Notes under the pieces: model-generated
Told to the model about the DNA's origin: nothing
Databases searched by the model: none
What the model saw: the letters and a program-made list of their open reading frames with translations, nothing else
Made by a program: the position numbers and the translations under genes
In this document: piece by piece, positions 13,492-24,869 of the stretch
How positions within the stretch are numbered: the stretch's first letter is position 1
Layout of the letters: each line of letters starts with the position of its first letter
Virus record (IMG/VR): IMGVR_UViG_3300042569_001035
Coordinates: 1 to 25,765 of that record
Length of the DNA stretch: 25,765 nucleotides
Direction: 5' to 3' (one strand)
Source of the DNA: a virus

Positions 13492-14456
13492 AAGTTGTAA
13501 GCTATTTGGCTACGTTGCCAAGAAAAGAACAATACACTTCTGAGGAAAGTCTAAAGGCTGCCACAGACAAACTCAATACATTGAAGTTTTTTATTCAAGG
13601 TGTACAGGCCTGCGGTGACGAAGGAGTCATGGTTGACGACTTTAACTATCAGCCCAGTGATGTGGCCGTGATACTGGGTTGGGTACACGAGCATGGAAAA
13701 ACTGCCCCACACCTACAACTGCGTCAGCAGATACTAGATGAACAGCGAAACTACAATGGTCGTACTGTGATTGCTGACAGTAATCTTTTCCTTTACAAAA
13801 ACACTGCCAATCCTGGTTACTGGTTGCGTTACAGTTTTGATGGTGTGTTTCCCAACACCGGCACGTATTGTGATACTGCACCCGATCCTGCTCGTTGGTT
13901 GGCAGTACAACAAAATCTCAACATAAATCTCAAACCATGGCGTACACAAGGCAACCATATCCTGTTGTGTTTGCAACGTGACGGTGGCTGGAGCATGGGC
14001 GGCTTTGAAGTGCTGGACTGGGCCGTGAAAAACATAATGCATTTGCGCAGATACACCAAACGTCCCATACGCATACGTGCGCATCCTGGTGACAAACGAG
14101 CCAAGAAGTACTGCGATAGATTAATGAAGCTGTGCATTGGCCGCAGACTACTCAATGTAGAACTCAGCGCACCCAACACATCATTGGAACACGATTTGAA
14201 AAATTGTTGGGCAGTGGTCAATCATAACTCCAGTCCCACAGTGGGTGCGGCCATAGAAGGTATTCCTGTTTTTGTTACTGATCCTGAACGCAGTCAAGTA
14301 CGAGAAATTGCCGAAACAAGATTGGACAAAATAGAAACTCCCATAACACCTGATCGTGATGCATGGATTCAGCGTCTAAGTCAGTTCCACTGGAGCCATC
14401 ATGAACTCAGAGATGGCACAGCCTGGGCACACATGAGAAAGTTTGTGGAAAAATGA
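13488..14456 (+). CDS. Capsule-polysaccharide/GT-B-like protein, paralogue B
   Basis: The 322-aa protein is the longest of three paralogues. The shared core runs LKPWRTQGNHILLCLQRDGG, RPIRIRAHPGDKR (HP motif), CWAVVNHNSSPTVGAAIEGI, PVFVTDP, and the C-terminal tag HHELRDGTAWAHM. The N-terminal ~120 residues are more variable and include DVAVILGWVHEHGK. This pattern fits GT-B-like enzymes of the capsule KpsS/KpsC or lipid-A-disaccharide-synthase-like type. It probably transfers a sugar, but the linkage cannot be predicted. ATGA overlaps on both sides tie it to the operon. Confidence 0.72.
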   Translation: MKVVSYLATLPRKEQYTSEESLKAATDKLNTLKFFIQGVQACGDEGVMVDDFNYQPSDVAVILGWVHEHGKTAPHLQLRQQILDEQRNYNGRTVIADSNLFLYKNTANPGYWLRYSFDGVFPNTGTYCDTAPDPARWLAVQQNLNINLKPWRTQGNHILLCLQRDGGWSMGGFEVLDWAVKNIMHLRRYTKRPIRIRAHPGDKRAKKYCDRLMKLCIGRRLLNVELSAPNTSLEHDLKNCWAVVNHNSSPTVGAAIEGIPVFVTDPERSQVREIAETRLDKIETPITPDRDAWIQRLSQFHWSHHELRDGTAWAHMRKFVEK

Positions 14457-15172
14457 TAGAAATTATTACCAGCTTTGACCAACGTTACCATGACCTAATA
14501 GGCAAGGATTGCGTGAGCAGTTTTTTAGAACACTGGGATTCACAATTTCAGTTGACATGCTATGTGGAAGGCTTTGCCTTGCCCGAACATGAAAGAATCA
14601 AACAGATTGATTTTAACTCACAAGTGGATCCAGAGTATCATGCATTGCAACAAGACACTGAGTATGGTGTACAAGTCAAAAAGTTTAGCAAAAAAGCATT
14701 CAGTGTGATACACGCCATGTATCACAGCACCGCAGATTGGATCTTGTGGCTGGATGCTGACGTTGTTACCATGAAGTCCGTGCCTGCACACTTGATCTTG
14801 GACTGTATGCGGTCTGAAGATCTTGCCATGTACATGGGAGTAACCTACACTCAAGACAAGTCAGGTAACCCTGGATCATGGCTTGTGCCCGAAACAGGTG
14901 TGTTTGCTGTAAACACTCAGCATGAAAAGTTTGAAGAATTTAGAAACGAGTATCGTAGACGCTATGTTGAACGCGATCATGCTGACCTGCGTAGATTCTA
15001 CGACAACGATGTGTTTGGTGCCGCAATCAATCTTGCTAGCGCACCAGTGTATGATTTGTGTGAGGGATTTGCCAAGCCTTACAAAACACCTTTGCCGCAC
15101 ACAGTACTAGGTGAGTTCCTTATTCACTACAAGGCCAAGCACAGCAAGGCCGAATATCAAACAGACCAATAA
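14453..15172 (+). CDS. GT-A-fold glycosyltransferase
   Basis: The 239-aa protein has SKKAFSVIHAMYHSTADWI leading into LWLDADVVTM with DAD at 101-103, the DxD metal site. ETGVFAVNTQHEKFEEF and YDNDVFGAAINLA follow, consistent with acceptor-site elements. It is a likely paralogue of the convergent gene 15157-15972, which has HKAYSVFHSAANCDADVLFW before MDADMV. It is the last gene of the plus-strand operon. Its 3' end overlaps the opposite gene by 16 bases and no terminator is visible. Substrate unknown. Confidence 0.8.
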   Translation: MIEIITSFDQRYHDLIGKDCVSSFLEHWDSQFQLTCYVEGFALPEHERIKQIDFNSQVDPEYHALQQDTEYGVQVKKFSKKAFSVIHAMYHSTADWILWLDADVVTMKSVPAHLILDCMRSEDLAMYMGVTYTQDKSGNPGSWLVPETGVFAVNTQHEKFEEFRNEYRRRYVERDHADLRRFYDNDVFGAAINLASAPVYDLCEGFAKPYKTPLPHTVLGEFLIHYKAKHSKAEYQTDQ

Positions 15173-15972
15173 CTTTCGCTTCGAGGCTGAATAAGATCCT
15201 TGGCTAAACTACGCCCAGTTTCTTTTCGTTTGCCCTTAAGGTGATCTAAGTATGCACCCCAGGGTGTGTTGATCAAGGGATGTCCTTCTCCTTTGATCAG
15301 TCCGTGACTCCAGTTTAGCTGGCGCCATTTGGGATGGGCCGCTTGTACTTCGTTGCGAGTCTCATCAAAAACCCAGCAGTCGTTCCACTCAGCCATGGTC
15401 ATCAGTCGACCTGAATCATAGGCCAACTGAAACTCTTTGAGCCATGTTAGTGTTACAGGGTCACGTAGGTTCATGCCGTATAAGCCACATTCACTAAACT
15501 TGCGTTCGCGTCCTAGATATGCTAGGCCTATCTTGGCGGGCATTTGACTGGTAATAAATTCTTCAGTAATAGGTGTGTGGCACACCATGTCTGCGTCCAT
15601 CCAAAACAACACATCAGCGTCACAGTTTGCCGCACTGTGAAACACCGAATATGCTTTGTGACTGAATCTAATAGCGTCCCAACGAAACCCTATACCAGGT
15701 GCTTTGCCTTTGCGATCTACAGGACCTGTTGCAACCAAGCCACGTGCTCTAGGATCACCGCCCCAGCGTTGCTTGAAGGTGACAATTTCAGGACTCACAG
15801 CATGTAGATCTCTAACATGCAGATTGGGTGCGCTTTGACGTATTGCACAGTCTTCAGTGTAAACGTATAGATCAATTTCTTGGGGCCAGTTTTGTAAAAA
15901 CGTGTCAATCATGCGACTGGCATAGCGTTCGTAGCCGCTGGCATTGAATGTTGTAACAACTGCGTATTTCAT
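15157..15972 (-). CDS. GT-A-fold glycosyltransferase, paralogue of the convergent gene
   Basis: An upstream in-frame ATG exists at 15984, but ATG 15972 overlaps the FkbM stop (ATGA) and opens MKYAVVTTFNASGYERY, a typical nucleotide-binding first strand, giving 271 aa. HKAYSVFHSA then VLFWMDADMV place the DxD (DAD) at 126-128. FSECGLYGMNL and WNDCWVFDETR follow. It resembles the gene at 14453-15172 around the DxD, so an inverted duplication or parallel acquisition is likely. It is coupled to an FkbM methyltransferase, so the sugar it adds may be O-methylated. Confidence 0.8.
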   Translation of the reverse strand: MKYAVVTTFNASGYERYASRMIDTFLQNWPQEIDLYVYTEDCAIRQSAPNLHVRDLHAVSPEIVTFKQRWGGDPRARGLVATGPVDRKGKAPGIGFRWDAIRFSHKAYSVFHSAANCDADVLFWMDADMVCHTPITEEFITSQMPAKIGLAYLGRERKFSECGLYGMNLRDPVTLTWLKEFQLAYDSGRLMTMAEWNDCWVFDETRNEVQAAHPKWRQLNWSHGLIKGEGHPLINTPWGAYLDHLKGKRKETGRSLAKDLIQPRSESYWSV

Positions 15973-16616
15973 TTGGGTATCCATATTGTATTGCTCTTGC
16001 TCTTGACCGGCGCCGCTTCATATGGGCCGCACAAATCATTGAGCCACTGTCTGTGTTGATCTCGTTGACCGTTGTCCTCAATCAACAACCAAGGTCTATT
16101 GCGTTGTATAGTATCACGACTTCCGTCTAACACTGCATTTTCAAAACCTTCAACATCAATCTTGATCCAGTCAACTGATTCAAAATTGAATCGATCCAGT
16201 GTAGTTAACTCTCCAGTGTGCTTTTCAAACTCTGGATTGGGCACAAACTCTGCTACTTGTTTGGTGTGTCCGCACTTGAGAGTTTGTAATTCAAATGTTG
16301 CTGTTTGATCTCGATCGCTGAGACCCAAGTTATGCAATTCTACATTGCTGTAATTTTCTAGATTTTTTTGCAAAACTTCAAAATTTTTAAGTACTGGTTC
16401 AAAACATATCACATGTTCAAAACGTTCAGCACTGGGCCTAGCAAATATGCCAATGTTGGCACCAATATCAATCATGGTACGCTTGCGTGGAATATTGTTG
16501 TACACATACCAACGGTAACGATTTTGATAATGCACATCTACCACTTCCTGCAATCGTTCACTGAAAAATCCAGTTGGTGGTTCAGGAGAATACCAAAGTG
16601 AGTTTATTTTATACAT
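15969..16616 (-). CDS. FkbM-family methyltransferase
   Basis: The 215-aa protein has TMIDIGANIGIFARP at about 47-61 (motif I), VICFEPVLKNFEVLQKNL (motif II), the Asn-rich VELHNLGLSDRD, and WIKIDVEGFENAVLDG, the diagnostic FkbM element. FkbM enzymes O-methylate sugars and polyketides with SAM. It shares a two-gene minus-strand unit with the glycosyltransferase that follows. The start ATG 16616 is 18 bases from the divergent start at 16635, leaving little room for two promoters. Confidence 0.88.
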   Translation of the reverse strand: MYKINSLWYSPEPPTGFFSERLQEVVDVHYQNRYRWYVYNNIPRKRTMIDIGANIGIFARPSAERFEHVICFEPVLKNFEVLQKNLENYSNVELHNLGLSDRDQTATFELQTLKCGHTKQVAEFVPNPEFEKHTGELTTLDRFNFESVDWIKIDVEGFENAVLDGSRDTIQRNRPWLLIEDNGQRDQHRQWLNDLCGPYEAAPVKSKSNTIWIPK

Positions 16617-16634
16617 ATATAACTATTTAATCAA

Positions 16635-19537
<2,903 letters not shown>

Positions 19538-19544
19538 ATTTTCC

Positions 19545-19997
19545 TTAAACTTGAATATCTTCCATACCTGCTGTGCGCAAACGAACTACATGTCCCATTT
19601 GCCACTGCTTGGAATCCAGGCCTTTCATGATGCCCAACCATCGGTTACGCAACAAGGCCACTTCGTTGATGATAGTTTCAAAGTCAATCACTTCGTCTTC
19701 ACCATCAACATATTTTTCAGCATCCCTACTGGTCAGCGCACGAGCATAGGCTTCCAGATACTTTTGAAAATGCTTGCGTCGAATCTTGCGCAGTTGGATG
19801 TTGAGATAGTTTAACACAGCTTCAATTTCTTGCAGTTGGTTAAATCTATGTTCAGTAATGCCCGGCAAGGTTGTGATGTTTTTCTCCACCAGGCCCCCAA
19901 TACGACAATCCTTCTTGGCAGACTCAAGCTCGTGTTCATAGTGAGCAATAAAGTCTGGTATTGCATCAAGGCCGGCAGTTATACGACTATACCACAT
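19545..19997 (-). CDS. uvsY: Probable UvsY-like recombination mediator
   Basis: The 150-aa, strongly helical protein ends in a region (VDGEDEVIDFETIINEV then LLRNRWLGIMKGLDSKQWQM) whose spacing of acidic, hydrophobic and aromatic positions follows the C-terminal half of T4 UvsY (137 aa). UvsY loads UvsX onto ssDNA coated by gp32. The basic stretch RKIRRKHFQKYLEAYARAL could contact DNA. The assignment rests on this pattern, the size and the nearby uvsX; it is not certain. The gene overlaps the radical SAM stop by 11 bases and is followed by metK after 7 bases. Confidence 0.68.
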   Translation of the reverse strand: MWYSRITAGLDAIPDFIAHYEHELESAKKDCRIGGLVEKNITTLPGITEHRFNQLQEIEAVLNYLNIQLRKIRRKHFQKYLEAYARALTSRDAEKYVDGEDEVIDFETIINEVALLRNRWLGIMKGLDSKQWQMGHVVRLRTAGMEDIQV

Positions 19998-21234
19998 ATT
20001 TTTTATACTTTACTAACCAAGGGAATAGCACAGTCCAGTCGGTGCCACGGCGACGATCTTTTTCTTCTAAAAATACAAAAAGATCACGGATATCTGTTGG
20101 GCTGTGAGTTGGCTGGCATATTTGTTGAAATATGCCTTTCATGTATTCATACGCTAGAGAATCCTCATCTGTGTCTGTGGGCAATAGACTTAAAATAGTA
20201 TCCATATCTTTTTCAAATTCATCTCCGGGCAATATACCTGACTTTAAATAATTTGGTCCCGGTTCTACTCCTGAAAACCAATGTCCTATTTTACGCTCTT
20301 TGCGCCATTCTATTAATTTTGTTAAAAGTTCTGGCATAGTCTTAATTGTTAATACTGAAATAGTTTGATTGATCATAAGATATAACCATTTATACTGCAT
20401 CAGATAACGAAAATTTTCCTCCCATCTTTTAAGATCGATTCCGTATCTCACATATTCTTGTTGAGGTCCCCAACAATCAATACTGACACTAATGTCAATT
20501 CTGGCAATCTTTCGATCTACTAATAGTTTACGAAATTTAGGTATAAATGATGCCAATCGTTCTGGAGATACCATAAGATTGGTTACGATATTTAATTGGC
20601 AGTCAGGATTGGGATATTTGTCAACCATTTCTAAGAAATAATCAAATTCCTGTTGTATCAATGGTTCGCCACCTAAAATTCCCAATCGTTTAAGTTTAGG
20701 AAATCCATCAGGAAACCATTCCCAAAATAAAGGAACATAGTCTTTGTATTTGTTTTTAATAATAGGAAGGTGTACTCCTCCTTGTTTGAATTCTTTAAAT
20801 TTGTTGTTTTCTGCTGTGTTGGTACTACTAAGACCATTGGGACAATATAAACATCCCATGTTACAAGCACTACTAAAATATACTTCTAGTAGAGTAGGGC
20901 TAACGTTAACGGCCTGAAGATTATGTTCTAATTCTGGCGGTGACATATCAGGTATGCTTAAATGGCGCATGCGATCGCTTGTGCCCCCTACTTCTTCAAT
21001 TTTACGACAATAAGCACAACTATCTTCTGGCCATAGTCCCTGCAACATTTGTTGCCGATCCTGTATTTTTAATGGAGTATTATGAAATTGCATAAAGTCT
21101 TCTGGAGCAACTGTGCCAATGGCTGTTCGATGACAGCTTCCTGTTACACCATTATTAAGATATAATGTACTCCATGCCCATTTAAGTTGGCAAGCGGTAT
21201 TTGTTTTTATTGGAAAATATTTTTTGTCAGGCAT
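19987..21234 (-). CDS. Radical SAM protein with N-terminal Cys cluster domain (1)
   Basis: The 415-aa protein has the radical SAM motif C124-x3-C128-x2-C131 (SACNMGCLYC), which binds the [4Fe-4S] cluster that cleaves SAM, and GGEPL at 188-192. Upstream lies a second Cys set: C15, C34, C73, C76 (the last two as CAYC), suggesting an auxiliary Fe-S cluster of twitch/SPASM type but placed before the barrel. SVSIDCWGPQQEYVRYG matches the late-barrel strand of MoaA/SPASM-like enzymes. The substrate is unknown; a sugar or peptide modification is possible. It overlaps the next radical SAM gene by 8 bases and uvsY by 11. The DNA is AT-richer than metK or uvsX. Confidence 0.85.
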   Translation of the reverse strand: MPDKKYFPIKTNTACQLKWAWSTLYLNNGVTGSCHRTAIGTVAPEDFMQFHNTPLKIQDRQQMLQGLWPEDSCAYCRKIEEVGGTSDRMRHLSIPDMSPPELEHNLQAVNVSPTLLEVYFSSACNMGCLYCPNGLSSTNTAENNKFKEFKQGGVHLPIIKNKYKDYVPLFWEWFPDGFPKLKRLGILGGEPLIQQEFDYFLEMVDKYPNPDCQLNIVTNLMVSPERLASFIPKFRKLLVDRKIARIDISVSIDCWGPQQEYVRYGIDLKRWEENFRYLMQYKWLYLMINQTISVLTIKTMPELLTKLIEWRKERKIGHWFSGVEPGPNYLKSGILPGDEFEKDMDTILSLLPTDTDEDSLAYEYMKGIFQQICQPTHSPTDIRDLFVFLEEKDRRRGTDWTVLFPWLVKYKKYVV

Positions 21235-22393
21235 TTTGTATCCAGTTTACAAAACTAGCAGGATAGATACTGAAATCTAAATTGCGGCGCCGGGCAAACT
21301 CCTTTAGGTATACAGATAATGTCTGCTGTTGTTGCGCTGTAACTGGTGCCATCATGGTTTGTATAATGGTGTCACGAAATTCTATTTCACTGTTGTTTAA
21401 TAGTTCAGACAAGGCGTGTTTACTATCAGCATCTAATACGTTGACATTTAGAAATTCTGGTTCACTACAAAATTCATACTTGATATGTTTTCCTTTGAAT
21501 TGTTCTACAAATTCAAAGAAACCAAATATTGTTAAATTGCTTAGTACGCAAGAAAAATACCATTCAAATCCCTGCTGTTCAATTTGTTTTAAATTTATTT
21601 CAAAATTTTCCCACGTGTTGCCGAATCGATTAAATTCGTAGAATGCCCCACAGTTTTCTGCACTAACAATTAAGGTTATACGATTTCTATTTTTTAATTT
21701 TGTTAGTTGTTTTTCAAACCGGATTGGATCTACTCCCAGGCCTGTATAAATCTTGACTTGATTATGCTCGCTAATTTTGTTTACCAATTCTACTAAATTA
21801 TTGTAAAGAAATGTTTCGCCGCCAGTGATATAAACACAATCGGTGGTGCGTAATCGTTCTATCTCATCAGTAAGTGTAATGTATCCTGTGCTTGCTTGAT
21901 GTTCGGGCTGACTAATTTTTAATAGAAGTTTGTCTATTGGCGAAATAATAAATCTATCGTGCTCTAAATAAGACCCATGTTCGTTGATATCGCGCAACCA
22001 TGCTGTACTATAATTTTTACAGCAATACGAGCAAGTCATATTACAAGTTGACCCTAACATGATGTGTAAATTTTTTGGAGCATCAACTTGAACAGAATCA
22101 AACCGTTCTTTTTGTGTAGGGAATATCATTCTGCGACTAACAGTTCCAATATTCTCTGGTCTCCAGCAAACATCTTCACAGCTGGACACAGGCTGATTAT
22201 CCAGCATCTGTTGCCGTTCGTTTTGCAAAGAAGGGGTATTAAATAACTGCCCTGGATTTTGTTTGATCCAGTTTATATTGACTTGTTCAGGACGGGCGGC
22301 ACAACATGAAAACGTCTGCCGCTTCTCTAGATCAACCGAAAGCCAGGTGAATTTTTCACTGCAATAAAAATCACCAGGCGGTAGTTGATCCAT
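21227..22393 (-). CDS. Radical SAM protein with N-terminal Cys cluster domain (2)
   Basis: A TTG precedes it, but ATG 22393 overlaps the upstream stop (TGATG) and gives 388 aa. The radical SAM motif is C117-x3-C121-x2-C124 (TCNMTCSYC) with GGETF at 191-195 as the SAM-binding glycine element. N-terminal Cys residues C11, C30, C31, C72 and C76 follow nearly the same spacing as in the other two radical SAM proteins. LIVSAENCGAFYEFNRFG replaces the more usual SVDG strand. Its chemistry is unknown, and it may act with its two neighbours on one substrate. Confidence 0.83.
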   Translation of the reverse strand: MDQLPPGDFYCSEKFTWLSVDLEKRQTFSCCAARPEQVNINWIKQNPGQLFNTPSLQNERQQMLDNQPVSSCEDVCWRPENIGTVSRRMIFPTQKERFDSVQVDAPKNLHIMLGSTCNMTCSYCCKNYSTAWLRDINEHGSYLEHDRFIISPIDKLLLKISQPEHQASTGYITLTDEIERLRTTDCVYITGGETFLYNNLVELVNKISEHNQVKIYTGLGVDPIRFEKQLTKLKNRNRITLIVSAENCGAFYEFNRFGNTWENFEINLKQIEQQGFEWYFSCVLSNLTIFGFFEFVEQFKGKHIKYEFCSEPEFLNVNVLDADSKHALSELLNNSEIEFRDTIIQTMMAPVTAQQQQTLSVYLKEFARRRNLDFSIYPASFVNWIQNA

Positions 22394-22653
22394 CAATTTT
22401 CCCAGTCTTCTTCGTTGTAGTCTTCTTCTTCAGACTCTTCTTCATCTTCTGCGTAGTCTTTGTCGTTGTCAAGATATGATGTAAGTGCTCGTTTGATATC
22501 TACATCGCCTTTGAAAGCGTTACGGATATCTTCAACGTCTGAATCATTGTCCATTAGAATCTGAACCACAGTTTCTGCCGCTTCGTTGCGATCAACTGTG
22601 TTTACATACCTCTTGAGTTCTCCCCAAATTTCTGCGGCTACATGTTCACTCAT
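22393..22653 (-). CDS. Small phage protein with acidic C-terminal tail, 86 aa
   Basis: The 86-aa protein has a helical N-terminal part (AAEIWGELKRYVNTVDRNEA and DVDIKRALTSYLDN) and an extremely acidic tail from about residue 60, almost all Asp and Glu, ending DWEN. Acidic tails like this often mimic DNA or hold basic partners. It is wedged between uvsX (ATGA overlap) and a radical SAM gene. I recall similar small proteins beside uvsX in marine T4-like phages, but the function is not known. A role in recombination or transcription is only a guess. Confidence 0.75.
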   Translation of the reverse strand: MSEHVAAEIWGELKRYVNTVDRNEAAETVVQILMDNDSDVEDIRNAFKGDVDIKRALTSYLDNDKDYAEDEEESEEEDYNEEDWEN

Positions 22654-23705
22654 TCTGCTTCCTCCTCGCCGGTACTTACCTCTTCCTTGATATTTCCAAA
22701 GTCTTTCATCACAGTATCAAGACAGTTGTCATCGTTGCGTTCCCATCCTTTGCGGAACTTCTTGATGATTTCACCTTGGCTTGTGGTAAACACCAGGCTG
22801 TTGCCTTCTTTCTTGAGTAGGCCTTTTTTCTCAATCAAGTCAGTTAATCCTGAGTAAGGACTCATGCCTGTTGTGTAGGGAATCTTGACTTGCACGCCTT
22901 CAAAAGGTTTGGCATAGCGTGTTTTCATTACTTTACAGCCGGCACGGATACCCATGACATCAGTGATCTTGTTGCCGTCCTCGTCCTCTTTCAGTTTCAT
23001 CTTCTTCATGGCTACCACAATTGAGCTGGCATAGATAAAGCCCTGACCGCCGGAGATCTTGTCATCGGGATCAAACATGTCTTGGCTTGCGTATGTGTGA
23101 TTGGTACATACCAATCCAACATTGTAACTACCAAACATGTTCACACAGTTACGCACAAGTGCTGTGAGTGCTTTGGGCTTACGACCTAGATCACCCTTCA
23201 TTTCGCCTGCATCAAACTGGTTCACATCAGTGGGTGTCAACAACATGCCTAGACTGTCAATCACAAACATGACCTTGGGACGCTCGCCATCTGGCAAGGC
23301 CTTGTAGTCACTCATGAATGTTGAGATAGTTTTGGCCACATCGTCAATCATGGCCATACTCAGCTTGAGCAATTTGCTGTCACTTGTGTCAACGCCAAGT
23401 GCTTTGAGCCAGTCTTCATCCAGTGCATTTTCACTGTCAATCAACACCACAAAGATACCTTGCTCTTGTGCGTTCTTCACAATGTTGCCTGAGCAGATAT
23501 AACTTTTACCTGCACCAGAGTCGCCGGCAAACACAGTGACCTTGCCCAAGGGAATGCCTCGATTGAAGTCTCCTGAGATCAGGTAGTTCAGTGCATAGTT
23601 GCCTGTTGAGATCCAGTCTGTGGGATCGTTAAAGCCGATCGACAAGCCGTCAATGCTCTTGGTAATTTCCTTGCGGAACTTGCTTACATCAAATGGTTTT
23701 CCCAT
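22650..23705 (-). CDS. uvsX: UvsX RecA-like recombinase
   Basis: The 351-aa protein (T4 UvsX is 391 aa) has Walker A GDSGAGKS at 61-68, Walker B VMFVIDSLGML at about 145-155, and GLVCTNHTYASQDMF with the ISGGQGFIYASS loop typical of UvsX. It forms filaments on ssDNA and drives strand invasion for recombination-dependent replication and repair, helped by UvsY and, later, UvsW. The C-terminal tail is acidic (EEVSTGEEEAE), as in RecA proteins. AAGGA precedes ATG 23705. A partial late-promoter match, TATAAATT (23724-23731, minus strand), lies just upstream inside the radical SAM gene. Confidence 0.95.
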   Translation of the reverse strand: MGKPFDVSKFRKEITKSIDGLSIGFNDPTDWISTGNYALNYLISGDFNRGIPLGKVTVFAGDSGAGKSYICSGNIVKNAQEQGIFVVLIDSENALDEDWLKALGVDTSDSKLLKLSMAMIDDVAKTISTFMSDYKALPDGERPKVMFVIDSLGMLLTPTDVNQFDAGEMKGDLGRKPKALTALVRNCVNMFGSYNVGLVCTNHTYASQDMFDPDDKISGGQGFIYASSIVVAMKKMKLKEDEDGNKITDVMGIRAGCKVMKTRYAKPFEGVQVKIPYTTGMSPYSGLTDLIEKKGLLKKEGNSLVFTTSQGEIIKKFRKGWERNDDNCLDTVMKDFGNIKEEVSTGEEEAE

Positions 23706-23707
23706 GA

Positions 23708-24868
23708 TTAATTTCCTTCTTTAAATTTATATAACTCTTTAAAAATTTTACTACTGTCAATTTTTCTTCTAATATCAATATTTTTCAGGTTTTCAAATGT
23801 TGCGTTGAGATCTTTTTCAACTGGTGTAGATATGTAGTTTAACATTAAACTCAGAGAATTGTAAAGACAATAGGCAGGGTTTGATAGATTTAGTTTGCTC
23901 TGAATTTTATTTCTCAATAGTGTTAGCTCAGAATCTGGCAAATTTCCCACATGCCAAACTTTGGGATTATCCAACGGGTTTACAATAAACGAATTTTCGT
24001 GAAACCCTAAATTTTGCAAAAATTCTATGCAATCTAATACTCCATATGCGGTCATAATGCACCATGTGGAGTTGAAATTTATTTTTTCAAAGTCTTGTCT
24101 AAGTTGTTGTAAATTGTTAATGAACTGATCCCAGACTCCACCATAACGCACATATTCAAATTCTTTGCCGACACCGTCAACACTCACTGTCCAATGTACA
24201 TTTTTAAACTGTTTGAGCAAGTTATAAATCTCGTTGTTAATTATACTTAGATTGGTGTTGATTCGTATTTCTACATTGGGATTAATCTCACGTATTTTTT
24301 TTAACAACACTATATTTTCTTTGATCAACAATGGCTCTCCACCTGCTAGATATATGTGCTCTACTGTGTTTAGATTACTGTAAATGTAATCCAAAGATTG
24401 TTGTAATGCATCTTCTTTTATATGTTGTGGTAAATTTAATTCGCTAGCCCAAGCACTACTTAGATCTGGTCCGCAATAGATACACGCAAAATTGCAAGTG
24501 TTTTTCCAACGAAGATCTAACATGTTCAATCTGTAATTACTTGTATTGTCAAAAAATTCTAAGTCATTATTTTTTAACGTTTTTAGATACCACACTCTGT
24601 TGCTAACCGAATTAGGACTAAATTTTTGATTTTTTTCTAATAGATGACAGTGACTGCATCTATTGTGCAGGACGTCGTTTAACATGTCTTGTTTGATGAG
24701 TTGATTGTTTTCTCCGTGCAAAATATTCTTTAACGGCTGTGAGTTTATGTTTCCCAAAGTTTCGTTAGTAATAGCACAATTTCTTACATCACCGTCGGGC
24801 TGTATGTACACTCCTAACCAAGGCAAGGTACAAAAACTTTTTTTAGTTAGATATTCTTTTGGGGTCAT
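23708..24868 (-). CDS. Radical SAM protein with N-terminal Cys cluster domain (3)
   Basis: The 386-aa protein has C125-x3-C129-x2-C132 (TCNFACIYC) and AGGEPL at 175-180. The N-terminal set is C13, C31, C71, C74 (CSHC), with PWLGVYIQPDGDVRNC resembling the SPASM/twitch entry motif. SVDGVGKEFEYVRYGG is the classical late-barrel strand. It is the most canonical of the three in this window. The gene is AT-rich (19 of 60 bases G or C at 24181-24240). It stops two bases before the uvsX ATG, and its last codons form the uvsX Shine-Dalgarno. Substrate unknown. Confidence 0.86.
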   Translation of the reverse strand: MTPKEYLTKKSFCTLPWLGVYIQPDGDVRNCAITNETLGNINSQPLKNILHGENNQLIKQDMLNDVLHNRCSHCHLLEKNQKFSPNSVSNRVWYLKTLKNNDLEFFDNTSNYRLNMLDLRWKNTCNFACIYCGPDLSSAWASELNLPQHIKEDALQQSLDYIYSNLNTVEHIYLAGGEPLLIKENIVLLKKIREINPNVEIRINTNLSIINNEIYNLLKQFKNVHWTVSVDGVGKEFEYVRYGGVWDQFINNLQQLRQDFEKINFNSTWCIMTAYGVLDCIEFLQNLGFHENSFIVNPLDNPKVWHVGNLPDSELTLLRNKIQSKLNLSNPAYCLYNSLSLMLNYISTPVEKDLNATFENLKNIDIRRKIDSSKIFKELYKFKEGN

Positions 24869-24869
24869 G

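Noticed and set aside
13734-14221. Two overlapping minus-strand frames inside paralogue B
   Set aside because: Antisense shadows of a conserved gene; both lack start signals and neither has a recognisable motif.
16617-16634. AT-rich 18-base divergent gap considered as paired late promoters
   Set aside because: No TATAAATA-like match with consistent spacing on either strand; the AT-richness alone is not evidence.
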